NCBI RefSeq assembly: GCF_963678975.1
Contig: NC_089272.1
Span: 42,289,391-42,353,390 of the forward strand
Length of the DNA stretch: 64,000 bases
Source of the DNA: Dysidea avara
Lineage: Eukaryota; Porifera; Demospongiae; Dictyoceratida; Dysideidae
Direction of reading: 5' to 3'
The notes under the pieces are model-generated. The model saw only the letters and a list, made by a program, of their open reading frames with translations, did no database searches and was not told the origin of the DNA. Shown piece after piece: positions 52,433 through 63,552 of this stretch (positions within the stretch are counted from its first letter, which is position 1; every line of letters starts with the position of its first letter). Made by a program: the position numbers and the translations under genes.

Positions 52433-55400
52433 AGCTGAACTATCTATAAGATGATTTGTATGTAGCTAATCTCTCTGCAGATTGATTTGTTTTAGCTGAA
52501 CTCTGATTTGTTTTTAGCTTATCTCTGTACAGGTTGATTTGTGTGTAACTGATCTCTCTACAAGCTGATTGTTTGTTGCTGATAACTCTGCAGGTTGATT
52601 TGTTTCTCTACAGGTTGATTTGTTTGTTGCTGATCGCTCTAAAGGTTGATTTGTTTGTAGCTGAACTCTCTGCAAAATGTTTTGTTTGTAGTTGATCTCT
52701 CTACAAGGTGATTTTTTGTAGCTGACCCCTCTTCAGGGTGATTAGTTTCTAGCTGATCTCTCTACAGGGTAATTTTTTGTAGCTGACCTCTCTTCAGGGT
52801 GATTTGTTTCTAGCTGATTGCTCTACAGGTTGGTTTGTTTGTAGATGAACTCTCTACAGGGTAATTTGCTTGTAGCTGAACTCCTTACTTTGTGTCTAGT
52901 TTGTAGCTGTTCTCTCTGCAGGGTGATTTGTTTGTAGCCGATCTCTCTACAAGGTAATTTGTTTGTTGCTGATCGCTCTAAAGGTTGATTTGTTTGTAGC
53001 TGAACTCTCTGCAAAATGTTTTTTTTGTAGTTGATTTCTCTACAAGGTGATTTTTTGTAGCTGACCTCTCTTCAGGGTGATTTGTTTCTAGCTGATATCT
53101 CTACAGGGTGATTTTTTGTAGCTGACCTCTCTTCAGGGTAATTTGTTTCTAGCTGATCGCTCTACAGGTTGGTTTGTTTGTAGCTGAACTCTCTACAGGG
53201 TGATTTGCTTGTAGCTGAACTCCTTACATTGTGTCTAGTTTCTAGCTGATCTCTCTACAGGGTGATTTGTATGTAGCTGATCTCTCTACAAGTTGAATTG
53301 TGTGTAGCTGATCTCTCTGCAGGTTGATTTGTTTGTAGCCGATCTCTGTACAAGGTAATTTGTTTGTAGCTGAACTATCTATAAGGTGATTTGTTTGTAG
53401 CTGATCTCTCTGCAGGTTGATTTGTTTTAGCTGAACTCTCTACAGGGTAATTTGTTTTTAGCTGAACTCCTTACATTGTGTGTAGTTTCTAGCTGATCTC
53501 CCTACAGGGTGATTTGTTTGTAGCTGATCTCTCTACAAGTTGATTTGTGTGTAGCTGATCTTTCTACTGGTTGATTTGTTTGTAGCCGATCTCTCTACAT
53601 GTAATCTGTTTGTAGCGGAACTCTCTATAAGGTGATTTGTCTGTAGCTGATCTCTCTATAGGGAAATTTGTTTGTAGCTGAACTGTCTAAAAGGTGATTT
53701 GTTTGTAGCTGATCTCTCTGCAGATTGATTTGTTTTAGCTGAACTCTCTACAGGGTGATTTGTTTCTAGCATATCTCTCTACAGGTTGATTTGTTTGTTG
53801 CTGATTGCTCTATAGCTGAACTCTCTGCAAAATGTTTTTTTTGTAGTTGATTTCTCTACAAGGTTTTATTTTATAGCTGACCTCTCTTCAGGGTGATTTG
53901 TTTCTAGCTGATATCTCTACAGGGTGATTTTTTGTAGCTGACCTCTCTTCAGGGTAATTTGTTTCTAGCTGATCGCTCTACAGGTTGGTTTGTTTGTAGC
54001 TGAACTCTCTACAGGGTGATTTGCTTGTAGCTGAACTCCTTACATTGTGTCTAGTTTCTAGCTGATCTCTCTACAAGTTGAATTGTGTGTAGCTGATCTC
54101 TCTGTAGGTTGATTTGTTTGTAGCCGATCTCTCTACAAGGTAATTTGTTTGTAGCTGAACTATCTATAAGGTGATTTGTTTGTAGCTGATCTCTCTGCAG
54201 GTTGATTTGTTTGTAGTCGATCTCTCTACATGTAATCTGTTTGTAGCGGAACTCTCTATAAGGTGATTTGTCTGTAGCTGATCTCTCTGCAGGTTGATTT
54301 GTTTTAGCTGAACTCTCTACAGGGTGATTGCTTGTAGCTGAACTCCTTACATTGTGTCTAGTTTCTAGCTGATCTCTCTACAAGTTGAATTGTGTGTAGC
54401 TGATCTCTCTGTAGGTTGATTTGTTTGTAGCCGATCTCTCTACAAGGTAATTTGTTTGTAGCTGAACTATCTATAAGGTGATTTGTTTGTAGCTGATCTC
54501 TCTGCAGGTTGATTTGTTTGTAGTCGATCTCTCTACATGTAATCTGTTTGTAGCGGAACTCTCTATAAGGTGATTTGTCTGTAGCTGATCTCTCTGCAGG
54601 TTGATTTGTTTTAGCTGAACTCTCTACAGGGTGATTGCTTGTAGCTGAACTCCTTACATTGTGTCTAGTTTCTAGCTGATCTCTCTACAAGTTGAATTGT
54701 GTGTAGCTGATCTCTCTGTAGGTTGATTTGTTTGTAGCCGATCTCTCTACAAGGTAATTTGTTTGTAGCTGAACTATCTATAAGGTGATTTGTTTGTAGC
54801 TGATCTCTCTGCAGGTTGATTTGTTTGTAGTCGATCTCTCTACATGTAATCTGTTTGTAGCGGAACTCTCTATAAGGTGATTTGTCTGTAGCTGATCTCT
54901 CTGCAGGTTGATTTGTTTTAGCTGAACTCTCTACAGGGTGATTGCTTGTAGCTGAACTCCTTACATTGTGTCTAGTTTCTAGCTGATGTCTCTACAGGGT
55001 GATTTTTTGTAGCTGAACTCTCTACAGGGTGTTTTGTTTCTAGCTTATCTCTCTACAGGTAGATTTGTGTTGATTTGTTTATTGCTGATCGCTCTAAAGT
55101 TTGATTTGTTGCAGCTGAACACCCTGCAAAGTGTTTTGTTTGTAGCTGATCACTCTAAAGGGTAATTTGTTTGTAGCTGAACTCTCTCCACAGTGACTGT
55201 GTGTAGCTGAATTCTGTGTAACTGAATTCTCTAGAGAGTGACTTAATTGTAGCTGAATTCTCTACACAATGCATGACTTGTTTATAGCTGAACTTTCTTC
55301 AGTATGACTTGTAATGTTCTGAATCTCTATAGTGATATATTTGCTTAACTCTCCACATGGTGACTGTCTTCTTGTTGAACTGTCTATAAGATTAACTGTT

Positions 55401-55435
55401 TGCAGCTGAACTCCCTACAGAATAACTTGTGTTGT
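52433..55435 (+). repeat. 31-bp tandem array in copy B, part 2, with 307-bp higher-order repeats
   Basis: Three consecutive blocks begin with GTGTCTAGTTTCTAGCTGAT at 54047, 54354 and 54661, exactly 307 bp apart and almost identical. The terminal units after 54960 match the end of the copy A array. Confidence 0.95.
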
Positions 55436-56299
55436 AATAAAATTCTATAATGGAATAAATAAATTATCCGAATGCTCTATTAGGGTGACTGTTCTATTAG
55501 AGTATCTCGATCTCGCATTTGCTACACGGAGTTGGCTTTCGAATCATAACTCAGTGGTTTGTAATCCGATTCTTCTGTACTACTGCAAGGACTTTCAATG
55601 AAGATTATTCCAGCTATACACCGATTTTCAGCTCATTGCTCTAAGCGGTTTGCCTAGTAGGCGTGAAAACTAATACTTTTTTATTCATAAAAATCGATCG
55701 CGTAATTGTGACACAGGTTGGGTTTTGTGTCATATCTCCGTGGTCTTTATCTCGATTCCTTTCAAACCACCAAAAGGCACTCCTACGATGGTTACTCCAT
55801 CTACATAGCAATTTTCAACTCATTCCATGAAGCGGTTTACCCTGTAGGCGTGACAACAAATCGATCTTGTTTTACGCGAATAATCGGTCATAACTCCTGA
55901 ACCATTCATCGGATTTGTACCAAATTTGATGCTAGGATTCGCCTTTGGACTCCCTTTCTGTGTGCCAAATTTCAAGGCGATTGGAGTACGCGTTTGCTTG
56001 TTACAGCAATTTTTGCAAGTGTGCGAAAAGACGAAGAAGAAGAAGAAAAAAACGAAGAAAGAAAAAAAACGAAACTTTGGCAGCTCGTATCTCGGAAATG
56101 GCTGGAGCGATTTCCTTCAAATTTGGAATGTAGACTCCCTTGGCTGGCGGGCAACTGTGTAGCAAATTTGGTTCCAATCAGATAAGTGATCACCGAGATA
56201 CAAAGGTGTGAAAATGACGTTTTCATTCTTTCTGTCAATATACTCACGGTGTGGCGCGTCGGCTTCTTGGGCCGCACGACACACTACCGTGTGTCTTGA
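55436..56299 (+). other. unique right domain and terminal hairpin of copy B
   Basis: Collinear with 49086-49937 with few substitutions. The 130-codon frame of copy A is broken here at 55900, and the purine-rich GAAGAAGAAGAAG stretch is longer. Confidence 0.8.
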
Positions 56300-56640
56300 T
56301 TGCACGTATGGTCACGTCATCAGCACGAACAGGAGTGATGATTATACATTTGTGCCTTCATTCATAGGCGAATCTATCCCCGGTTAGTTCATGTCTCTAG
56401 ACCTCATAGTTTTCGAGAACATTAATTATTAATTATTATTTATTTATTTATGACGTAGTTTTAACCGCATTTCGTATTATCTTTAGTACTTTTTTTTTTT
56501 CCCGGGCTAGATGTAATGCCCTTTCCTACCACCCCCAGCACAAGAGGCAAACGTGCTGGACAAGAACTGAAAAGCGGGACATCTAAAATTATTTGTTATA
56601 TCTTTAGTACTTGGTTGTATAATAATAATAATAATAATTA
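56300..56640 (+). repeat. host repeat for elements A and B, piece 3 (3' tail)
   Basis: Matches 17304-17511 (CACGTATGGTCA, AGGCGAATCTATCCC, TTTTCGAGAACATTAATTA). It ends in the tail TTAGTACTTGGTTGTATAATAA, with a small insertion at 56492-56599. Confidence 0.85.
56492..56599 (-). mobile_element. 108-bp retroposed fragment with target duplication
   Basis: On the minus strand a ~100-bp sequence ends in GCCCGGG and a run of about ten A. It is flanked by ATCTTTAGTACTT at 56479-56491 and 56600-56612 (13 bp). This is a short LINE-mobilised copy; the source was not recognised. Confidence 0.75.
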
Positions 56641-56648
56641 TTATTATT
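56620..56648. repeat. (TAA)n/(ATT)n microsatellite
   Basis: ATAATAATAATAATAATT followed by ATTATTATTATTAATT at the end of the repeat tail. Confidence 0.85.
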
Positions 56649-57480
56649 ATTAATTGTAATATTTTGCTTTGGTTACTTGATGCAGTATTTGTTATAAGCT
56701 GAATTAATTGGATTTCTCTAGTCTTGTTAGTAATAGTAAGATGTTCACACTTTGAGATCATTACCAACTATTTAATACTTAAAAACGAAAGACTGGTCTA
56801 TTAGAGAGTTTTAAAATTGTTTTGTCATAAATCACAAATAGTTGTACTGAGAGCTAATTGATGTGTACAGACAGCTTTATTGATCAACCAGTAGCTTGTC
56901 TAACTAATGAAATCCATACAAGTGCAAATTATATTCATATGGTTATAAGTGTCATTTAGTCTGGACTATGTCGCCACTATTATCTTAAACAAGATTCATA
57001 GTTGCAATGAATTCATTAGCCCATATGGTACTACTAATAATACTCTAAATATCAAAGCCTACAATTATTCTTTGAAGGATTGCTGTGCGCTGTAACAAAA
57101 ATAAATCTAAAAATGGGTGACTGCTTTATTAGAGTAACTCAAAATAATTGTGCTCATATCAGTAGCAGTTATACACTTACAATAACTTTTTTTGCATTGA
57201 CGTATTGAGTGGTTAGATGGCTGTTTATCTAGCTAATGGAATCCCTACAATTGTAAACTATATTCACACCGCTACTGGCGACACGTCTGACACATTTGAC
57301 TTCTATAATGTGATTCATTATTAAAGGAAGTTTATTAGTCCCTATGATGTATATAGCACTGTACTAAGTGTTTCTGCTTAAAAGTAGTCTTGAAAATGCT
57401 CTGTATAGTACCAAAATCCATAATGACTGTATTCACTGACTCTAATAGAGCATTCACCAAATTCGCAAAATTGTTATGTT
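56649..57480. other. no gene recognised
   Basis: Intergenic. It carries CTATTAGAG-type motifs at 56793, 57125 and (inverted) 57430. Confidence 0.5.
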
Positions 57481-57486
57481 ATGTAT

Positions 57487-59480
57487 TTAGTAACATAACA
57501 TTAACCATTCTTGTGCCCAGTGAGCAATAATAGATAAGTCCTCTTGTAGAATTAAAATGTCTTCCTCTGAATTAATTTCCCTGTATAGAATTACATCATC
57601 AGCATAAAGCCTGATTGTGGAAGATATTTTAGTAGGTAGGTCATTAATGTACAATAGGAAAAGAAGAGGTCCTAGCACCGAGCCTTGAGGTACTCCTGAT
57701 AGGACACTACTAATACAGCTGTTCTCATTATCTAGTAATACTTGCTGTCGTCTGTTTTGGAGAAAGTCACTTATCCAATTATAAAGAGCTTGAGGTCCTC
57801 TTATGCCAAAGTGAGATAGTTTATATAGTAAACGTTGGTGGGAAACTTTGTCAAATGCTTTAGAGAAATCAAGTAAAAGGAGATCAATTTGGTGTCCTAT
57901 GTTTAAAGATGAAGTTAGATCTTGAACTATTTCTAGCAATTGTGTTTCACAGGAGTGGTTTTTCCCGAAAACCATATTGTTCACTACAAATTATATTATG
58001 CAAGTTAGCATGAGCAGATATGGAAGAAACTACTATGTGTTCAAAAACCTTACAGCAGATAGCATACAAGTTAAAGAAATTGGCTTGTAATTTGTGAGTT
58101 CAGTTCTTGATCCTTTCTTAAAGACTGGGATGACAAAAGCACTTTTCCAATCAGTTGGGAGTTTCCCTTGGTGAAGAGATGCATTGAATATTAGGGCAAG
58201 TGCTGGTGCTATATACTCAGATGTTTTCTTAAGAAATCTAGCAAGGATACCATCAGGGCCATGTGGGTTGTGAGCATTCAGATTTTTTAAGAGGGGTATA
58301 ATACCATCAGCATCAACATAAAGTGGAGGAATACTAGGGAGTGGACTGCTCTCAAATGGAGGTAATCAATCTGCAGAACTGTTGTCAATTGTAAAAACTG
58401 ATGAAAAGTGATCATTTAGAATGTTTGCCTTGTCAACATTATCAGTGTATGTCTTATTATCTTTCTGAAGCATTGGTATTCCACATTGGTCATTCCTCTT
58501 TGATTTAATACAAGAACTGTTGTTATCTATGAGTTTAGATATGTAGGAATCATGTGCATTATGGCATTCTCTCTGAACTAGGTGTTTTAGGTCTTTATAA
58601 GCTTTCCAATAAGATTCAAGTTGAGAAGAATGAGCTTTATTATATGATCTTTTTTATTGGAGAGATATTTGATATCTAGAAGATGGTATGCACAGTTTAG
58701 AAGGAATTATTTGTAAACATTTATGACATTCATCTTTGAAAATATTCCACAGATCTTGAATTTGGGTATCAGTAGTATATATACAAACCTAGATGAAAAA
58801 CAATGCATTCTTTCATTAACAGACTGCCAGTCAGCTTGGTGCCACATAAACACTGTTCAGGGTTTGGGTTCAGTAACGATAGCTGATAGAGTAGATTCAA
58901 TAGTGATGACTTCGTGATCACTTAAACCTCAACTCTGTGGGTCTGTTGGTAACAAATAAATCCAAGGTATTACTACCACTTGTTGGTGAGTCAACCATTT
59001 GAGTAAGTCCAAAAGTACTGAATGTATCAATTAACATATTACATAAGTCTAAAGGATATGAACTACCTATGGCGGTGTTTAAACTCCAGTTAATATTTGG
59101 TAGATTAAAGTCACCTGTAACCCACAAAACAGCTTTCTTGTACTTAATACACAGATTTTCTATTATTTTATATACAATTTGCATATATTGTATATCTCTG
59201 CTGGGTGGTCTTTATACAGTCAATACAATTAAGATTTGGCCATCAGACAGATTGACCCTACAAGCTACTGCTTCACACTGAGTATGTAAAGGAATTTGTG
59301 TGCAGTTAATAGTATTATGACATGCAAAAAATACTCCGCCATAACCATCCACTCTGTTTACCCAGAATACTTGATAATCTTGTGGAAAGATTTGTTGTTA
59401 TAACCATCAGAATTCAACCATGTTTCTGTCCCTGCAATAAAATCTGGAGATTAAGACTGTACTCAGTAAGTGCTTAAATT
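57487..59480 (-). pseudogene. CR1-like LINE ORF2: endonuclease and reverse transcriptase, decayed
   Basis: On the minus strand the endonuclease starts near 59460 with GTETWLNSDG and continues with VNRVDGYGGVFFACH, a YRPP motif whose Tyr is now a stop, and GDFNLPNINW. TLDLFVTNRPTEL near 58940 closes the endonuclease part visible here. The RT fingers near 58340-58050 read AHNPHGPDGILARF, KLPTDWKSAFVIPVFKKGS and NYKPISLT. The palm in the open frame 57984-57487 reads LLLLDFSKAFDKVSHQRLL, LSGVPQGSVLGPLLFLLYIN and IRLYADDVILYR, with the YADD catalytic motif intact. The copy stops at EEDILILQEDL...HWAQEW, so the 3' part is missing. Several stops and frameshifts occur between the domains. Confidence 0.9.
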
Positions 59481-59529
59481 ACTCTTTCTTTGATCTTAAT
59501 CTTCTGAAATTAACTTGAAAGAGTTTTAA

Positions 59530-60793
59530 TTTGTATATAAGATTGATTTCTAGTATTCAATAAATTACAGGTGTAATCACTGTAAGTGTTAGTAGGGCTA
59601 GTAAGTTCCTTGGTCAAGTGAGGGACTGACGACCGTCCCTCTGTACAATTTGTATGTTTTTTTTATATGGTATGATTTATCTCCTTGTTCATTTCATTGA
59701 GTTTCTCTCTTTAGAGTTTATTCTCTTCCTGTTCTTTTGGTGTCAAATCAGGTGATATAAATATTTACTTAATATGATCTGGGTTTGACTCTTCATGTAA
59801 CTTTACACTATTGCGCAGAACTGTTTTCTTCATTTTCTCTGATGATACATCGACTTTAAGCAATCTAGTCTTTCCAGGGTCTTTTTTGCCAAGTTGTATA
59901 GCTGATTCCACTTGAACATCAACATTCAGGTAATCTTGCAGAACAGAGTTTACTTACTCAATGTCATGTGCCTTTCTTTCAAATGGGTCCTCTAAAGTAC
60001 TTTCTGGAATCCTGTGTACTATCAAGTTGAGCTTTCTCCTATCCTTTTCTTTTTCTTCGGATAAGAGAGATAGATGTAACAGTAGAATGGATTACTTCTT
60101 GAAGGTCTGAAATGTCCTGTTGAGGATCTGAAACAGTCCCGCTTTGTGCAGGGATACCAGATGCAATGATTGGCCTCTCTGCTTCAAGTTGTTAGATTCT
60201 GTCAGTGAGCTCACTGACTTTAGTGTGTAGTGAACTAATCTCAGATTCTATGGATATTTTAAAGGAACCTATAGAAGATGTAATAACTTCTTGCAGAGAA
60301 GATAACAATCGAGATTCAAGTTCCTTAAAAGCTGAGCTCATGTCAAGGTGTACTGGGTCTGATTTGTCTTGAGATAAGGTGGAATTGGCATTTAAGACAT
60401 CATTCTCTTTCAAAGCTCCTGTGTTAAGGTAAGCAAGTAGTGGCTGACTTTTGTGTTTAATGGACTTCTTCCAATACTTCATAGCCTTCATACCAGTTAG
60501 GGCCTCGAATCCTTGTGGGGAAACTAACTTGCTGTTATATTCAATGCATTTAGCATAGTCCGTATTACCCTCTTGAACTTATTTAAAAGTAATCTACCTG
60601 TTCTGCCACCACATATAACTTCAATGTACTTGTGACCTTGTGTATCTTCTTGTGTATGAAGCTAGGGATGGTCATCAGTACTTCTCTGAGGACTAGTGTC
60701 AGGAGTGTCATTGGGCTTCTTCCTCTTGTGTGGATTAGTCTGATCAGTCGAGGTGTTAAGACCGCAAGTAGATGGGACATTAGAATTGGCCAT
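59530..60793 (-). pseudogene. LINE ORF1 (coiled coil, RRM-like, C-terminal domain), decayed
   Basis: The ATG at 60793 opens MANSNVPSTCG..HKRKKPND, followed by a stop and a KYIEVICGGRTGRLLLNKFK segment. A coiled-coil-like frame (60491-60192: FKELESRLLSSLQEVITSSI, SEISSLHTKVSELTDRI) comes next. It leads into an RRM-like segment RRKLNLIVHRIPEST, YLNVDVQVESAIQLGKKDPG and KTVLRNSVKLHEES, then a C-terminal-domain-like SPDLTPKEQEENK. This is the layout of a LINE ORF1p RNA chaperone. It precedes ORF2 on the same strand, so ORF1 and ORF2 are one element. At least four stops or frame changes. Confidence 0.8.
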
Positions 60794-60826
60794 AGCAGTG
60801 GCTGCCCAGAAGCGTTACTCAAAATA

Positions 60827-61075
60827 TGTGACCGGGCCTGCAAAAATAAGGCATGTGGGCACATAAAAATTGCCTACTTTTTCAAACTTTGATGTATCAT
60901 AACTTTGTATTCCATGACTCTGTAGTCATGACATTTTCAGCACTTCTTCAAAATTTAGTTGACCTTACAATACTAGTTACAGCATGGAAATAGTCTATCC
61001 CAGTAGTGAGATATGACATTATGTGACAGGGTGTAGTTTGTGCCCACATGCCCTATTTTCGCAGGCCCAGTCACA
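60827..61075. mobile_element. 249-bp MITE of the TGTGACCGG family
   Basis: Ends TGTGACCGGGCCTGCAAAAA and TTTTCGCAGGCCCAGTCACA with TA at 60825-60826 and 61076-61077. It lies just upstream of the LINE ORF1 start. Closest in its interior to the copy at 28318. Confidence 0.9.
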
Positions 61076-61077
61076 TA

Positions 61078-61644
61078 TAGCTCTATCCAACTTCAGTTGT
61101 AGCAGTTTTCCAGTGACGATTCTAAAAAGAGAGCACCAGGCAAAAACACTACTACAAGACGTCTTACTGGCCTTAAGGGGTACCGTTATCTTTTCAAGGA
61201 TGCCATGGTACAACAGCGTTAGCATGTGAACAAAGATTGACGATGGTAGTCTCTTCAGTTTTACAGCGAAAAGGATTGATGCAACCCCAATCACGTGATG
61301 GATTTTAAGACATTTGTATTGTTTTCCACCAGAAGAAAGTGCAAATCATTTTCAGTTAATAGAAGTCTCAAAAGCGATTCCATCCTACTATATACCAAGA
61401 GTTTATATATTTTATTTAAGAGTGGTGTGATTTTGGTGATATGCAAACTTTTCCCCCACTAAGATACACCTTACTACTGATCAACTTCATTGTTGATCTC
61501 CCAGTGATTTGGAAAAGGAATCGAGATGGAAAGCTTATTCCTTTACTTCACTTCGGGATTAGCCAGGAAACTAATTGACTAACCACTCCTGTAAACACTT
61601 CATTACCCACAACTTCTGTATTCCCACAAATGTGCATGCATTGA
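61078..61644. other. no gene recognised
   Basis: Intergenic sequence upstream of the LINE; nothing supportable. Confidence 0.4.
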
Positions 61645-61824
61645 GCTATTGAGGAAATTGATGAACTGCTGAGAACAACCTTCGACCGTTTTGTGAATAA
61701 GGTGAACGTGCCTAAAGAATTTGTTGAGGTGAAGCCAGGGTTATTCTTCTATTGCAATGACATGTATATTAAAATGTCAAGTGCTACATTAATGTTTCTT
61801 CAAAGGTGCGGGTCCATTTTGTAA
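61645..61824 (+). pseudogene. short coding-like remnant, unrecognised
   Basis: The frame AIEEIDELLRTTFDRFVNKV, NVPKEFVEVKPGLFFYCNDM, YIKMSSATLMFLQRCGSIL is followed by TAA. The composition is protein-like, but there is no ATG at its start and no homologue that I recognise. It may be an isolated exon of a decayed gene. Confidence 0.3.
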
Positions 61825-62485
61825 AACCAGTAAATGCTGCACTGGAACATTGCTCACAAGATGACCATTGCTCACATGATGGTTTCTTGATGATAATAAG
61901 GCATTTGTCCATATTTACAATAGAATTATAACAAGTTATGTATTAAAAGAGATACAGAAGATGTTTGAAGTGAAGGGATACCAAGAGTAGTTAGGAAAGG
62001 CTATGGCTACTAAGTGGCACAAAAACATGAGGTTTCATACCAATGGGCTGCCTACAAGTTGGAATCTTGATGAAAATGGATGGATCAAGTAATTATGTCA
62101 TTGCTTCCTATGTACTTTAAATTTCCCAGAATGTATCTGTCAATTGTACCACTACAATGATGGTCAAATATTCAAGATTACTGATCAGGCTATATACTCA
62201 GAAACTACTTTTTCATAAAAGGATTAAGTGCCATTCATGATAAGACAAAATAACACATACCAATAAAGTTAAAGAACCAATGCAATGATAACCAATATGG
62301 AGTCTTCAGCAGAATAGACATTTAGTTTATAATATATATTATGCATGCACTTTATTCAGATGTGCAAGGTAGTAACATTAATAAATGAGAAATTTAACAA
62401 AGTGAATTACAAAGAATTCTAGTTGCTGTGGGGTCAGACCCACATACTGGAGAAAAATATGAAGTGCACAATGCATAGTGATTAA
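61825..62485. other. no gene recognised
   Basis: Intergenic; nothing supportable. Confidence 0.4.
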
Positions 62486-62489
62486 CAAC

Positions 62490-63552
62490 CAGTGGCGTAG
62501 CTACCATTGAGGCAACCGAGGCAGCTTCCTCGGTAAAAAATGTTCAACAACAGGCTGAGCAGGCCTGAGTTTTTGGCACCCCGGATTTTCTACTCAAACA
62601 TTACTAGACATCATTACTGTACCACACATAATAGAATCTATGGCTGTAGTACTAAGCAGGGCTGGAACCCATGGTGACATGGTGCTGGACCACTTTTCAG
62701 CTACTCAGTTGAATTCAGTTGTAAAAAGATTGAGATACTCCAATAGAGCACTCATCGTAATATACTCTAATAGAGCATTCAGTACAGATTATAACCACTG
62801 TTCTCATTACACTGCTTGGTCTAAATAATTTACATTTAATTGTTTTTGCATTACTTTCCAAAAGTTCCAATGAGTCAACTGCATGGTATTGTATTGAGCT
62901 AATTGATCATGCATACTGTATCATATGCATTAGCAGTTACAATCAAAAATATAGCTTCCACATGCCATTTCAAAGCATATATTTTCAAAAATTTCCTTGA
63001 GGAGGCATGCCCCCAGACTCCTTAGCTTCACTCTAAAAAATTAAGTGTGCTTTGCACACAAAAAATGCGCCTTGTGACACCAAAGTGTGCTGTTTTGGTG
63101 TCACGGGGCACACTTTTGTGTGCAAAGCACACTTTATTTTTTAGAGTGTTGACATGCTTAGCACATGCAGTTGAGCATCACACGAAAGAGATAATCTCTG
63201 ACTTAAACATCAGATCAATAAAAAGTATAGTGTGCATGACTATGACCTCCGTTGCAGTCCATGGATGACCTGACCACTCAAAATATCTCCGGAGGAATGC
63301 AATTAAACTAGTCCAATAATTGAAGCATGGGAGCTATACTGTAGCATTAACTAAGCTGGAGCATTGCTTATGGCATGTAAAAAACACTCAGAGTCTTTCT
63401 TCCATCCAACCAGATAGTCAACCTGCAAATGCTGTACCACCCATATATACTTGAAAGTATATGTGAATTAATTGCATCAGAAGCAGACCCTCTCAATCAG
63501 GTCAATGTATAAACTTTGCCTTGGTAAAATTATTTTCCTGGCTACACCACTG
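62490..63552. mobile_element. 1.06-kb DNA element, CAGTGGCGTAGC ends
   Basis: The ends CAGTGGCGTAGCTACC and the inverted CAGTGGTGTAGCCAGG are followed by similar inner words (GAGGCAACCGAGGCA; CCAAGGCAAAG inverted). CAGTGGCGTAGC-type ends are common in animal hAT-like elements (recall). A target duplication is not clear. The element carries the CTCTAATAGAGCA motif (62733-62785) and a hairpin at 63029-63147. No transposase frame. Confidence 0.65.
63029..63147. repeat. 119-bp hairpin (inverted repeat)
   Basis: ACTCTAAAAAATTAAGTGTG... pairs with ...AAGCACACTTTATTTTTTAGAGT. The arms are about 55 bp with few mismatches around a short loop near GTGTGCTGTTTTGG. It could be a small MITE or a precursor of small RNAs. 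Confidence 0.85.

Larger units (their letters stand above)
50182..56299 (+). mobile_element. rolling-circle-like element, copy B (foldback, 31-bp array, 3' hairpin)
   Basis: The 6,118-bp insertion between A50181 and T56300 has the same orientation and architecture as copy A: foldback 50182-50504, array about 50705-55435 (interrupted by a hAT-like element at 51995-52432), right domain 55436-56299 and hairpin 56278-56295 followed by TTGA. The terminal regions are nearly identical to copy A, while array length and block order differ. The target site differs from that of A by 244 bp of host repeat, so this is a second insertion event and not a simple tandem duplication of one insertion. Confidence 0.8.

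Noticed and set aside
55926..56185. Lys/Arg-rich plus-strand frames in the right domain of copy B
   Set aside because: They translate a purine-rich GAAGAAGAAG stretch whose length differs between copies A and B.
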